DNA of 57,039 bases from Jiangellales bacterium (GTDB lineage: Bacteria > Actinomycetota > Actinomycetes > Jiangellales > Jiangellaceae): contig JAUJNY010000004.1 in assembly GCA_030447955.1 (NCBI GenBank), positions 1-57,039 of the forward strand, read 5' to 3'. Position numbers and translations under genes: made by a program. The first letter of the stretch is position 1; each line of letters begins with the position of its first letter. The notes beneath the pieces were generated by a model that was given only the letters and a program-made list of their open reading frames with translations, did no database searches and was not told the origin of the DNA. This document shows, in pieces, positions 24,734-33,133 of the stretch.

Positions 24734-25354
24734 TCACGACCCACCTGCGGTGACAAAGGCGCGGACCGCGTCGGCGATCAGCTGCACGGCGATCGCGGAG
24801 AGCAGCAGGCCGGCAATGCGGGTGACCAGCGTGACCCCGGAGTCACGCAGCACTCGCAGGATCGCCCCGGAGAATCGCATGGTGAGCCACAGCACGATAT
24901 GGACGGCGACGATCCCGGCGGCGACGGCGACGCTCTCCGGCGGGTCATCGGCACGCCGGGCGAAGACCATGGTGGCGACGATCGCGCCGGGGCCGGCGAG
25001 CAGCGGCGTGCCGAGTGGGACCAGCGCGACGTTGATGTTGCCGGTCTGCTCCGGACTGTCCTCCTTGCCGGTCAGCAGCTGCAGTGACACGAGCAGCAGC
25101 AGCAGTCCGCCCGCACCCTGCAGCGCCGGGAGGGAGATGTTGAGGTAGTCGAGGATCACCTGGCCGAACACGGCGAAGACGGTGATCACGCCGAAGGCGA
25201 CCGCGACCGCCTGCCAGGCCGCCTGCTGGCGGCGCCGGGCGTCCAGTCGGCCGGTCAACCCGAGGAAGATCGGGATGGTGCCGGGGGGGTCCATGATGAC
25301 GAACAGGGTGATGAACACCTCGCCGAAGCGCTGCAGGTCGATGATCCCGCTCAC
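24734..25354 (-). CDS. MarC family integral membrane protein
   Basis: A 206-residue polytopic membrane protein with about six hydrophobic segments. The motifs FVIMDPPGTIPIFLGLT near the N-terminus and PLGTPLLAGPGAIVATM in the middle are characteristic of the MarC/UPF0056 family. The family's transport role is unresolved. GTG 25354 has GAGGAG about 8 nt upstream and gives the standard start of the first membrane segment; the upstream 46 in-frame codons look non-coding. The downstream nuclease gene may be co-transcribed. Confidence 0.87.
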   Translation of the reverse strand: MSGIIDLQRFGEVFITLFVIMDPPGTIPIFLGLTGRLDARRRQQAAWQAVAVAFGVITVFAVFGQVILDYLNISLPALQGAGGLLLLLVSLQLLTGKEDSPEQTGNINVALVPLGTPLLAGPGAIVATMVFARRADDPPESVAVAAGIVAVHIVLWLTMRFSGAILRVLRDSGVTLVTRIAGLLLSAIAVQLIADAVRAFVTAGGS

Positions 25355-25554
25355 CGGGGGCTCCTCAGTGGGGCGGATGGCGCGAGCGATCGTACGGGCG
25401 CCCGCCGACACCGCTCGGCGGTTGTCCACCGGTCTCGCTCCGGTAAGCGGCCATGATCGCCGTTTCCGGTCCCGGGACGCAGTTGACTCCACTGGCTGAC
25501 CGCGGACGGCGATTCTGCCGGTTACCTACGCCCGCCGAGCTGCCGGAGCGTCCT

Positions 25555-25560
25555 TAGGCT
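25555..25560 (+). promoter_or_regulatory. -10 box, leaderless Nudix gene
   Basis: TAGGCT ends 7 nt before the GTG at 25568. Apart from this box, the 213-bp gap (25355-25567) shows no gene. Confidence 0.4.
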
Positions 25561-25567
25561 GACGAAG

Positions 25568-25966
25568 GTGCGCGTCCCGGCCCCCTGCGTCGGCGCCGTC
25601 GTCCGGGACGGGTCCGGGCGGCTGCTGCTGGTGCTGCGCGCCAACCCCCCGGCAGCCGGCACCTGGTCCCTGCCGGGTGGGCGGGTCGAGCCCGGCGAGA
25701 GCGACGCCGCGGCACTCGCGCGGGAGGTGCGCGAGGAGACGGGGTACGAGATCGCCGTGGGCGCTCTCGTCGGCGTCGTCGAGCGCCCCGGAGCGGACGG
25801 TGTGGTTTACGAGATTCGGGACTACTCCTGCGTCGTCACGGACGGCACGCCGGTTGCCGGCGACGACGCCGCCGCTGTGCGCTGGTGTTCACCGCAGGAC
25901 GTACGAGCCCTGCCCACGTCCCCGCTGCTCGTCAAGACGCTGGAGGCCTGGAACCTGCTCGGGTAA
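25568..25966 (+). CDS. Nudix hydrolase (MutT/ADP-ribose type)
   Basis: A 132-residue single-domain Nudix protein. The Nudix box is complete: GGRVEPGES-x6-REVREETGYEI, residues about 37-60. The N-terminal VGAVVRDGSGRLLLVLR strand and the RANPPAAGTWSLPGG loop are typical of small NTP or NDP-sugar pyrophosphohydrolases. The substrate cannot be assigned. GTG 25568 follows a TAGGCT box by 7 nt, indicating leaderless expression. It is convergent with the sigma-linked membrane protein gene; the stops are 4 bp apart. Confidence 0.87.
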   Translation: MRVPAPCVGAVVRDGSGRLLLVLRANPPAAGTWSLPGGRVEPGESDAAALAREVREETGYEIAVGALVGVVERPGADGVVYEIRDYSCVVTDGTPVAGDDAAAVRWCSPQDVRALPTSPLLVKTLEAWNLLG

Positions 25967-25970
25967 CGGG

Positions 25971-27284
25971 TCAGGAGGCGAGTTGGACGTCGCCGTTCCA
26001 GCTGTCGGGCTCGCCGGCCAGCTCACATTCGCCGCCCAGGGCGGGGCAGCGCACCACGAGGTGGCGGCCCTCACGTTCCACCACCATCAGTGCGCTGTCC
26101 TCGTCCTCCCAGGCCAGGTCGACGACCCGAGAGCCTGCGGCGAGCGTGAGCAGCGGCACCGTCCGCCCACCGTCAACGGTGTCGTGCACCCACACCGTCT
26201 CTCCCGCCGGTGTCGCTGCTAGCAGGCGGCCACCGGAAGCGGAGAACCGCCCGGTCGCCGCCGGCCATCCGGTAGCGCTCACCACCCGCGTCGCGACGGA
26301 CCCTGCGTCAACACCCTCGATTTGGAGGACGAGGACGGTGCCCGCATCCCAGTGGGCGCCGGGGGCGGCGCGCACCGCGACCCGTCCCTCGGCTCCTACG
26401 GCGACGAGGCCGGTGTACGGCCCGCCATGGCAACTGAGGATGGCCGAACCGTCGGTGCTGTTCACCATCGCGCCGTTTCCGAACGCTTCGACCAGGAAGC
26501 CGTCGGTCAAACCCGCCACTCCTGGCGCGCCACGGCAGTCCCCCAAGCCGCCTCCGAGATTGAACCTCGAGACGTCGAGCACCTCGCCGGTCGAGAGGTC
26601 GGCAGTCGTTGTCTGGCCCACGGACGGGGACGCATTGGACGAGGTCCACGCCACCTGCCTGCCGTCGGAGCTGACCGCCACATCGGTGATCGTCCCTCGG
26701 TCCACGTGGGCCACGGGTTCCACTCGAACGCCCGTTCTTCCCGCCTCGGTCACAACGACCACCTGGGTCACCTGCGAGGCCCCGCCCGCCCGAGCCTCGA
26801 GCAGGACCCACCCGTCGGTGCTCCGCAGCAGATCGCGATAGTCACCGGTGAGGCCGACGCCGCGGGCGCTCGGGAAGCTTGCCGTCTTGCCATCGAGCCA
26901 GGCAGTCCGCGGACCCTCGCCGATCGGGAGCTCGTCCAAGGCCGTCGGCGGCAACGGGGGGACCGTCGGGTCCGGCGAGGGGACCGTCGGGTCCGGCGAG
27001 GGGGCCGTCGGGTCCGGCGAGGAGACCGTCGGCCCCGGCGAAGGGAGCGTCACCGCCGGCCGCGGCGGCTGATCGACCGGTGCAGAGGTATTGGGGTCAC
27101 TCAGCACGGACGGCAGGGCCCCGACCGAGACGACCAGGGTCGCCGCTGCGGCGAGTGCGGACCCGTGTCGGCGCCGCCGCCGCGCGCGCCCCTGGGCGAT
27201 GACTTGCTCGGCCAGGCCGGGCGCTGGCGCGGCGTCACGGACATGGGCCTCGATGGCTGCCGCGATCCGGTCGGGCGTGCTCAT
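25971..27284 (-). CDS. Sigma-linked membrane protein with extracytoplasmic domain
   Basis: A 437-residue single-pass protein. The first about 38 residues are cytoplasmic and lack the His-Cys-Cys zinc anti-sigma motif; a membrane segment covers about 41-60; then a Pro-rich linker with four SPDPTVP-type repeats (about 78-108); the remainder looks like a beta-propeller-like domain with WD40/TolB-like repeated strands. Its ATG overlaps the sigma-factor stop (ATGA), so the two are coupled. It is a candidate anti-sigma factor or sensor for that sigma factor, by position only. Confidence 0.7.
   Translation of the reverse strand: MSTPDRIAAAIEAHVRDAAPAPGLAEQVIAQGRARRRRRHGSALAAAATLVVSVGALPSVLSDPNTSAPVDQPPRPAVTLPSPGPTVSSPDPTAPSPDPTVPSPDPTVPPLPPTALDELPIGEGPRTAWLDGKTASFPSARGVGLTGDYRDLLRSTDGWVLLEARAGGASQVTQVVVVTEAGRTGVRVEPVAHVDRGTITDVAVSSDGRQVAWTSSNASPSVGQTTTADLSTGEVLDVSRFNLGGGLGDCRGAPGVAGLTDGFLVEAFGNGAMVNSTDGSAILSCHGGPYTGLVAVGAEGRVAVRAAPGAHWDAGTVLVLQIEGVDAGSVATRVVSATGWPAATGRFSASGGRLLAATPAGETVWVHDTVDGGRTVPLLTLAAGSRVVDLAWEDEDSALMVVEREGRHLVVRCPALGGECELAGEPDSWNGDVQLAS
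26957..27045 (-). repeat. 21-bp tandem repeats in the linker
   Basis: About four copies of a 21-bp unit (GGGACCGTCGGGTCCGGCGA on the plus strand) encode the SPDPTVP heptads. Copy number could vary by slippage. Confidence 0.8.
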
Positions 27285-27796
27285 GGAGTGCCTCCGTCTC
27301 GTGTGCGAACAGGCTCCTCACCGAGGGCCACGCGCAGCCGCGCGAGCGCCCGCGCGGACTGGCTCTTGACCGTCCCGACCGAGCAACCCAACAACCGCGC
27401 GGTCTCGGCCTCGGACAGGTCCTCGTAGAACCGCAGAACCGCAACGGCCCGCTGGCGCGCGGGCAGGCTTGCCAAGGCGAGCCACAGCAGCTCGCGGTCG
27501 TCGGTCTGCACTGAGGTGTCCGGCGCCGTGACCTCGGGGAGGTTCTCCGTGGCCCGCTCACCGTGCCAGCGCCGGCGCCACCAGGAGGTCGAGGTGGTCA
27601 CCAGCGTCCGGCGGACGTACGCCTCCACCGCCTGCGGCTCGGCGATGCGTCCCCACGCGAGGTAGGTCTTGATCAGTGCCGTCTGCAGCAGGTCCTCAGC
27701 GTGCCCCCGGTCGCCGGTAAGCGCGTACGCCGTGCGCAGCAGGGCTGCCGAGCGTGCCCGCACGAAGGCGGCGAACTCCTCGTCGCGCTCCCGCAT
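27281..27796 (-). CDS. SigE-family (TIGR02983-like) ECF sigma factor
   Basis: A 171-residue sigma factor. Region 2 (FVRARSAALLRTAYALTG, residues about 9-26, then DLLQTALIKTYLAW) recognises the -10; region 4 (LPARQRAVAVLRFYEDLS, then LGCSVGTVKSQSARALARLR) is a helix-turn-helix. The SxxWWRRRW segment between them is typical of the actinobacterial SigE-family group, distinct from the mycobacterial sigE at 46.1 kb. ATG 27796 has GGGGAGC upstream. It is co-transcribed with the membrane protein downstream (4-bp overlap). Confidence 0.88.
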   Translation of the reverse strand: MRERDEEFAAFVRARSAALLRTAYALTGDRGHAEDLLQTALIKTYLAWGRIAEPQAVEAYVRRTLVTTSTSWWRRRWHGERATENLPEVTAPDTSVQTDDRELLWLALASLPARQRAVAVLRFYEDLSEAETARLLGCSVGTVKSQSARALARLRVALGEEPVRTRDGGTP

Positions 27797-27853
27797 GCTT
27801 GCTCCCCGGTCGCCGGCCCGATGAACAGACGCCTTGGGACGTGGCGGAGGTTG

Positions 27854-28426
27854 TCAGCAGTTCCAGCGGGTGATGGTGGGCGTCTCCCGTTCCCAGCCGA
27901 GGACGGACACCGACCCGGTGTCCAGCCGGTAGAGCGCTCCTTCGGCGGCTGGCCGGTCGATCCAGCGGGCGGCGAGGACCCGCAGCAGGTGACCGTGAGC
28001 GAAGAGCAGCGCCCGCTCCGGCGCGCAGCGCCGTACCCGCTCCACGACCCGGTCGGCGCGCTCGCCCACGGCCGCCGCGTCCTCGCCCCCCTCGGCACCG
28101 CCGGCCCACACCGTCCAGCCCGGGCGAGCCTTGCGGATCTCCGCCGTGGTGATCCCCTCGTAGTCGCCGTAGTCCCACTCGCGGGCGTCGGGCTCGACCT
28201 CCGCGGCGGGGAAGCCGGCGAGCCGCGCGGTGTCACGTGCCCGGCGCAGGGGGCTGGTCAGCACCAGGTCGTACGCCGTCTGCGCCAGCCGTCCGCTCAT
28301 GGCCCGAGCGGCCTGCTCACCGGCAGCGGTCAGGGGAAGGTCGGTGCGGCTCCCCGTGTGCCGGTGGTCGCGGCTCCACTCCGTCTCCCCGTGCCGGACC
28401 AGCCACAGCTCGGGCTTGCCGCTCAT
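27854..28426 (-). CDS. Histidine phosphatase family protein
   Basis: A 190-residue phosphoglycerate-mutase-like phosphatase. The catalytic LVRHGETEW lies at residues 9-17, a second arginine in TSPLRRARDTA near 57-67, the acid residue in REWDYGDYEG near 85, and the second catalytic His in LLFAHGHLLR near 145. It likely removes phosphate from a small metabolite in the cytoplasm; the substrate is unknown. It lies between a MaoC-type gene and the sigma operon on the same strand. The long inverted repeat at 28441-28505 is just upstream. Confidence 0.88.
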   Translation of the reverse strand: MSGKPELWLVRHGETEWSRDHRHTGSRTDLPLTAAGEQAARAMSGRLAQTAYDLVLTSPLRRARDTARLAGFPAAEVEPDAREWDYGDYEGITTAEIRKARPGWTVWAGGAEGGEDAAAVGERADRVVERVRRCAPERALLFAHGHLLRVLAARWIDRPAAEGALYRLDTGSVSVLGWERETPTITRWNC

Positions 28427-28440
28427 CAGCCGCTACCCAC

Positions 28441-28505
28441 TGATCGAGTGGACAGCTCTGGACGCGGCGCGCCGCGTGTCCCGTACCAAAGTGTCCACTC
28501 GATCA
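28441..28505. repeat. Long-stem intergenic inverted repeat, element C
   Basis: TGATCGAGTGGACA (28441-28454) and its exact complement TGTCCACTCGATCA (28492-28505) enclose 37 bp containing the perfect palindrome ACGCGGCGCGCCGCGT (28462-28477). The right arm includes the MaoC stop codon. It has no similarity to known IS ends that I recognise. A similar architecture occurs at 34250-34322. Confidence 0.75.
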
Positions 28506-29009
28506 TGGGGTGGCCGGATTGGGGCGCCCGGGTTGCTCGCCGCCGCGGGACTCCCCGGAAGCCCGGGTCGGCACCAACACCCGGCGCCGGAACACGCAGA
28601 CCAGCGTGCCGTCCTGCTTGTAGCCGCGAGTCTCGACCGCGACCACCCCCCGGTCGGGCTTGCTGGCAGACGCCCGGACGTCGAGCACCGTCGTCTCCCC
28701 GTAGATGGTGTCGCCGTGGAACGTGGGCGCGACGTGGCGCAGCGACTCCACTTCCAGATTGGCGATCGCCCGGCCCGACACGTCGGGCACCGACATGCCG
28801 AGCAGCAACGAGTAGACGTAGTTGCCGACGACGACGTTGCGCCCGAAGTCCGTTGCCTGCCCGGCGTAGTGGGCGTCCAAGTGCAGCGGGTGGTGGTTCA
28901 TCGTGAGCAGGCAGAACAGGTGGTCGTCGTACTCGGTGACCGTCTTGCCGGGCCAATGCTTGTACGTCGCGCCGACCTCGAACTCCTCGAGCCACCGGCC
29001 GAACTGCAT
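28503..29009 (-). CDS. MaoC family dehydratase
   Basis: A 168-residue hot-dog-fold protein of the MaoC hydratase group. Conserved features: the start MQFGRWLEEFEVG, TVTEYDDHLFCLLTMNHHPLHLD (catalytic Asp/His region near 30-50), and GDTIYGETTVLDVR near 105. Relatives hydrate or dehydrate CoA esters such as mesaconyl-CoA or branched enoyl-CoAs. ATG 29009 has GAGGAGAGGA upstream. Acyl-CoA dehydrogenase and CoA-ester lyase genes, its usual partners, lie 3-5 kb away on the same strand, so a shared branched-chain or C5-CoA pathway is inferred. Confidence 0.88.
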   Translation of the reverse strand: MQFGRWLEEFEVGATYKHWPGKTVTEYDDHLFCLLTMNHHPLHLDAHYAGQATDFGRNVVVGNYVYSLLLGMSVPDVSGRAIANLEVESLRHVAPTFHGDTIYGETTVLDVRASASKPDRGVVAVETRGYKQDGTLVCVFRRRVLVPTRASGESRGGEQPGRPNPATP

Positions 29010-29084
29010 GGGCGGTCCTCTCCTCGCGCGGATGCTCGCCCGATGCTCCCGCAAGCGCCCGAGGCAGCGGTGAACCGGTCCCGC

Positions 29085-30149
29085 TCAGCCGGCCGGACGC
29101 CAGTCGACCGGTGGGCCGTGCGGCTGGGCGATGCCGAGCACCACCTCTACCTCCCCCGGCCACGTCTGCAGGGTGAGCATGAACTCGTGCGGCGCTGCGC
29201 GGGCCGGCCGGCGCGGCTCGAGCGCGAGGTGGGCGAGCGGTCGGTCCCGCGTCGCCTCGCTGCCCAGCTCGTCGAGTCGGCGCAGCACCGCCGCCCGCTC
29301 GGCGTTCTCGAGGTACTGCCACATCACCGAGTGCCACACCACGGTCGTGCGACCGTCGACGAGCTGCAGCGACTCCACCGCGGCACGGGCGGACGCCCGT
29401 ACGAGCGTGGCCGGGACCTCGGCGGCCACCGTGAGGGCACCGCGCAGCCTCCGCAGCCGCTCGAGCTGGTCGGGCCACACGTACGAGAGCAGGGTGAGCG
29501 CACCCTCGGGCGTCGCCGGGTCGAGCGGTGCGACGTCGGTCCCCCTCCGCTCCATGACCCGCAGCGCCGCGTGCAGTGGAGGGGACGGACCGCGCCAGGC
29601 GTCATGGAGGACAACGGGAGAGTCGGGCGGGCCCCAGGCCGACCCGTCGACGTGCTCGTAGCGGAATCGGTCGGCGCGCAGGTTGAGCCCGCCGCTCGCA
29701 CCCAGCTCGAGCAGCCGCACCGGTTGGTCGAAGCGTGCGGCGACATGCAGCAGCCCGCCGAGCAGCGCAGCGGCCCGGCCGACCTCGTTGGTCTGTGGTG
29801 GCTGGTCGAGGCGGCGGCGTACGGCCGCCGGGTGGTCCTCCAGCACCGCGCGAAACGCCGCCCACACCTCGGCAGGCCGGCCAGGGGTGCCCCCGGCGCT
29901 CGGGTAGTGCACCGCCAGCGTCGGCGCCTCCCCGGCAAGTACGAGTCGGTGCACCGTGCCCGTCAGGCGCAGGGCCAAGCCACTCGGGCCGGGGTCGTCC
30001 TCGTGCCCGGCCAGCACGCGGGCCGCCGGCCCGCCGGCGGCCACGTCGCCGGCGACTCGGTCGAGGAGGTCGCGGTAGAGCGGCGAGCCGAGCTGGCCGC
30101 AGGCGTCCGCCTGTTGGCGAATCGTGGCGACCAGGTGGTCTCGGCTCAC
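29085..30149 (-). CDS. DUF2332 family protein
   Basis: A 354-residue protein matching the DUF2332 family. The segment RLLELGASGGLNLRAD (near residues 145-160) resembles a nucleotide or SAM-binding Rossmann loop, and TVVWHSVMWQYL near 269 is conserved. Its enzymatic function is unknown to me; methyltransferase-like chemistry is possible. GTG 30149 lies 8 nt after TACCGT (30163-30158, minus strand), compatible with leaderless expression. It is divergent from corA and upstream of the MaoC gene on the same strand. Confidence 0.82.
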   Translation of the reverse strand: MSRDHLVATIRQQADACGQLGSPLYRDLLDRVAGDVAAGGPAARVLAGHEDDPGPSGLALRLTGTVHRLVLAGEAPTLAVHYPSAGGTPGRPAEVWAAFRAVLEDHPAAVRRRLDQPPQTNEVGRAAALLGGLLHVAARFDQPVRLLELGASGGLNLRADRFRYEHVDGSAWGPPDSPVVLHDAWRGPSPPLHAALRVMERRGTDVAPLDPATPEGALTLLSYVWPDQLERLRRLRGALTVAAEVPATLVRASARAAVESLQLVDGRTTVVWHSVMWQYLENAERAAVLRRLDELGSEATRDRPLAHLALEPRRPARAAPHEFMLTLQTWPGEVEVVLGIAQPHGPPVDWRPAG

Positions 30150-30157
30150 GGGCGCCC

Positions 30158-30181
30158 ACGGTAGGCGGCGCCGAGTAGCCT
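30158..30181. promoter_or_regulatory. Divergent -10 boxes for DUF2332 and corA
   Basis: Minus strand: TACCGT at 30163-30158, 8 nt before GTG 30149. Plus strand: TAGCCT at 30176-30181, 7 nt before ATG 30189. Two leaderless genes share a 39-bp gap. Confidence 0.42.
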
Positions 30182-30188
30182 CAGCGCC

Positions 30189-31355
30189 ATGGCGGAGCGG
30201 ATGGCCGAGCCGATCTCTGCGCGGCAGGCGGAGCCAAAGGTCCCGCCGGCGGCGGACTCTCGTGACGCCGGCGCACCCGACGCGGCTGAGGCGATGACCG
30301 CAGGCGGGGGCGGGCGCGCGGCTGGTGCGAGCGCTGCCATGGTGAGCGAGCCGGTGTTTTCGACGCGTGCGGTGGTCGACTGGGCGCTGTACCACGACGG
30401 AGCCCGCCAGCAGGTCGCTTCCTATCCGCAGGCCGTACGGCTGGCCCGGCAAGGCGACGGCTTCTTGTGGGTGGGCCTGCACGAGCCCGCGGAGCACGAG
30501 CTCGCGCACATCGCTGCGGAGTTCGGGCTGCACCCCCTCGCCGTCGAGGATGCCGTCCACGCCCACCAACGCCCCAAGCTCGACCGCTACGAGGAGATGC
30601 TGTTTGTCGTCCTCAAGACGGTCCGCTACCACCCGCACGAGGACCTCACCTCGGCCAGCCAGATCGTGGAGAGCGGTGAGGTGATGGTGTTCCTCGGCGC
30701 GCACTTCGTCGTCACCGTCCGCCACGGCGAGCACGGCGGGCTGGCCGACGTACGCCGGCGGCTGGAGCGCGACCGTGAGCTGCTCGCCCGCGGACCCTCG
30801 GCGGTCCTGCACGCCATCGCCGACGACGTCGTCGACGCCTACCTCGACGTCGCCGACCTCATGCAGGACGACGTCGACGAGATCGAGGAGTCGGTGTTCT
30901 CCGAGCAACAGCGTCGCGACGTGGGCCGCATCTACCAGGTCAAGCGCGAGCTGCTCGAGCTGCGCCGCGCGGTGACCCCGCTGGCCGTACCGCTGCGCAC
31001 GCTGGCGGAGCGTCCGATGCCGATCGTCGACGAGGCGGTGCGCGAGTACTTCCGCGACGTCGAGGACCACCTCACCCGGGTGCGCGAGCAGGTCGGCGCG
31101 TACGACGAGCTGCTCACGTCGATCCTGCAGGCCTCGCTCGCGCAGCTGTCGATCGCCGAGAACGAGGACATGCGCCGCATCACCGCGTGGGCGGCGATCA
31201 TCGCGGTCCCCACGGCGCTCACCGGCGTGTACGGCATGAACTTCGCGTTCATGCCCGAGCTGCAGTGGCGCTTCGGCTACCCGCTGGTGCTCGCCGTCAT
31301 CGTGACCGCCTGCGTGCTGCTCTACCGCGGTTTCCGCCGCAACGGCTGGCTCTAG
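30189..31355 (+). CDS. corA: CorA family magnesium/cobalt transporter
   Basis: A 388-residue CorA channel. The N-terminal about 55 residues are Ala/Pro-rich; a cytoplasmic alpha/beta domain and long helices follow; two membrane segments sit at the C-terminus with the signature YGMNF near residue 350 between them. The protein forms a pentameric Mg2+ channel gated by intracellular Mg2+. ATG 30189 follows a TAGCCT box by 7 nt (leaderless). It is convergent with the stress-protein gene, with a palindromic hairpin at the join. The window also carries a soluble MgtE-N/CBS protein at 36 kb. Confidence 0.93.
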   Translation: MAERMAEPISARQAEPKVPPAADSRDAGAPDAAEAMTAGGGGRAAGASAAMVSEPVFSTRAVVDWALYHDGARQQVASYPQAVRLARQGDGFLWVGLHEPAEHELAHIAAEFGLHPLAVEDAVHAHQRPKLDRYEEMLFVVLKTVRYHPHEDLTSASQIVESGEVMVFLGAHFVVTVRHGEHGGLADVRRRLERDRELLARGPSAVLHAIADDVVDAYLDVADLMQDDVDEIEESVFSEQQRRDVGRIYQVKRELLELRRAVTPLAVPLRTLAERPMPIVDEAVREYFRDVEDHLTRVREQVGAYDELLTSILQASLAQLSIAENEDMRRITAWAAIIAVPTALTGVYGMNFAFMPELQWRFGYPLVLAVIVTACVLLYRGFRRNGWL

Positions 31356-31357
31356 AG

Positions 31358-31378
31358 CTCGCTCAGCCGCTGAGCGAG
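31358..31378. terminator. Bidirectional hairpin between corA and the stress gene
   Basis: CTCGCTCAGC-C-GCTGAGCGAG is a 21-bp palindrome placed at the convergent ends (31355 and 31363) and overlapping the second gene's last codons. The near-zero loop means three or more bases must open. Confidence 0.5.
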
Positions 31379-31845
31379 AGCCGGGCGAGCAGCTCACGGG
31401 CTCGCTCGGCATGCTGGTGCTGACAGAGCACCTCGTACCTGCCGGCGAGCACCTGCTTGGTCGAGGTGAAGTCGCGCCGCCCGCCGCTGAGCGCGTACGA
31501 CACCAGCCCGAACACCAGCCCGAACAGCGCGCCGACGAGCAGTCCGGTCAGCACGAGCCCGAGCACGCCTTCGGCCCCGTCGGAGAACAGGCTGAGCAGC
31601 AGGCCAACCAGCAGCCCGAACCACGCACCGCTGGCCGCCCCCGCGGCACCCGCGCGCAACCAGGTGAGCCGTCCGGTGACACGCTCGACCATGCGCAGGT
31701 CGGTGCCGACGATCGCGACCTGCTCGACGGGGAACTTCTCGTCGGAGAGGTGATCGACGGCGCGCTGGGCCTGCTCATAGGAGTCGTACGCGCCGACGGG
31801 CTGACCCGTCGGCAGGCTGGGCACAAGACTCGGCATGGCCGCCAT
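31363..31845 (-). CDS. General stress protein (YflT/17M-like) membrane protein
   Basis: A 160-residue protein. The N-terminal domain (GAYDSYEQAQRAVDHL, then VEQVAIVGTDLRMVERV) fits the heat-induced YflT/general stress 17M family; two hydrophobic Gly/Leu-rich segments (about 70-90 and 97-118) follow, giving a membrane-bound form frequent in actinobacteria. The function is unknown. ATG 31845 is a compromise; 31836 (ATG) and 31878 (GTG) are in frame too. It is convergent with corA and follows the acyl-CoA dehydrogenase gene's far side. Confidence 0.8.
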   Translation of the reverse strand: MAAMPSLVPSLPTGQPVGAYDSYEQAQRAVDHLSDEKFPVEQVAIVGTDLRMVERVTGRLTWLRAGAAGAASGAWFGLLVGLLLSLFSDGAEGVLGLVLTGLLVGALFGLVFGLVSYALSGGRRDFTSTKQVLAGRYEVLCQHQHAERARELLARLSLSG

Positions 31846-31911
31846 TGTGCCCTGCTCATGGACCGCTGCCGTGCTCACGGACCGGTGCCCCGCTCGTCGG
31901 AACGGCCCTGC

Positions 31912-33111
31912 TCAGTCGCGCAGCGCGTACTCGTCCAGCAGCCGGCGGCCGATGATCAGACGCTGGATGTCGGCGGTGCCCTCCCCGATGAGCAGCATGG
32001 GCGCCTCGCGGTACAGCCGCTCGATCTCGAACTCCTTGGAGTAGCCGTAGCCGCCGTGAATGCGGAAGGAGTCCTCGACGACCTCCTTGCAGAACTCGCT
32101 GGCGAGGTACTTGGCCATGCCCGCCTCGAGGTCGTTACGCGCGCCGCGGTCCTTCTTGCGGGCCGCCATGATCATCATCTGGTGGGCCGCCTCGATCTTG
32201 GTGGCCATGTCGGCGAGGCGGAACTGCACAGCCTGATGGTCGGCGATGCGCTTGCCGAACGTCTCCCGCTGCTGGGCGTACGCGACGGCGAGCTCAAAGG
32301 CGCGCAGCGCGACCCCGCATCCCCGCGCCGCGACGTTGACCCGGCCCACCTCGACGCCGTCCATCATCTGGTAGAAGCCCCGCCCCGGTGACCCGCCGAG
32401 CACCTGTTCGGCGCCGATCCGGAAGCCGTCGAGGATGAGCTCGGTGGAGTCGACGCCCTTGTAGCCCATCTTTTCGATCACGCCGGGGATGGTGAGCCCC
32501 GGTGCGACCTCGCCGAGGCCCGGTTGCTTCTCGACGAGCAGCGTGGTCATGTTGCGGTAGACCGAGTCCTGCCCCTCGTCGGTCTTGACCAGGACGGCGA
32601 TGAGGCCCGAGCTGGCGCCGTTGGTCAGCCACATCTTCTGCCCGCTGACCTCGTACGCCCCGTCATCGCGGCGCACCGCCTTGGTGCGGATCGCGGCGAC
32701 GTCAGAGCCGCAGCCCGGCTCGGTCATCGAGAACGCCGCCCGCAGCCCTCCGGTCGCCATCCGCGGCAGGTAGCGGCGCTTCTGGTCCTCGGTCCCGTGC
32801 TGGTGAAGCATCCACGCCACGATGAAGTGGGTGTTGACGATCCCGCTGACGCTCATCCAGCCGCGGGCGAGCTCCTCCACGACGAGTGAGTACGTGAGCA
32901 GCGACTCGCCGAGCCCGCCGTACTCCTCGGGGATCATCAGCCCGAAGATGCCCAGCTCGCGCAGCCCCTCGACGATGTCCTTGGGGTACTCGTCGGCGTG
33001 CTCAAGCCGAGTCGCGACCGGGAGGATCTCCCGCTCGACGAAGTCGTGCACCGTCTCAAGGATGTCCTGCTGGACGTCGCTGAGTCCTTCGGTCTGTGCG
33101 AGGCGGCCCAT
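31912..33111 (-). CDS. Acyl-CoA dehydrogenase
   Basis: A 399-residue flavoprotein of the acyl-CoA dehydrogenase family. Signatures: AFSMTEPGCGSDVAAI (FAD/substrate loop, near 135), WLTNGASSG, and RLYREAPMLLIGEGTADIQR near the C-terminus, whose Glu in GEGT matches the catalytic base of short/medium-chain enzymes. The branched-chain FadE19 type is the closest by memory; the substrate is not proven. ATG 33111 is 7 nt after GATACT (33124-33119), suggesting a leaderless mRNA. The CoA-ester lyase lies just upstream on the same strand. Confidence 0.9.
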   Translation of the reverse strand: MGRLAQTEGLSDVQQDILETVHDFVEREILPVATRLEHADEYPKDIVEGLRELGIFGLMIPEEYGGLGESLLTYSLVVEELARGWMSVSGIVNTHFIVAWMLHQHGTEDQKRRYLPRMATGGLRAAFSMTEPGCGSDVAAIRTKAVRRDDGAYEVSGQKMWLTNGASSGLIAVLVKTDEGQDSVYRNMTTLLVEKQPGLGEVAPGLTIPGVIEKMGYKGVDSTELILDGFRIGAEQVLGGSPGRGFYQMMDGVEVGRVNVAARGCGVALRAFELAVAYAQQRETFGKRIADHQAVQFRLADMATKIEAAHQMMIMAARKKDRGARNDLEAGMAKYLASEFCKEVVEDSFRIHGGYGYSKEFEIERLYREAPMLLIGEGTADIQRLIIGRRLLDEYALRD

Positions 33112-33118
33112 GCAGCGC

Positions 33119-33124
33119 AGTATC
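33119..33124 (-). promoter_or_regulatory. -10 box, leaderless acyl-CoA dehydrogenase gene
   Basis: GATACT on the minus strand ends 7 nt before ATG 33111. Confidence 0.4.
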
Positions 33125-33133
33125 CCCCGCCGG

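Noticed and set aside
26957..27045. Possible CRISPR array
   Set aside because: The 21-bp repeats are contiguous, in frame and coding; there are no spacers.
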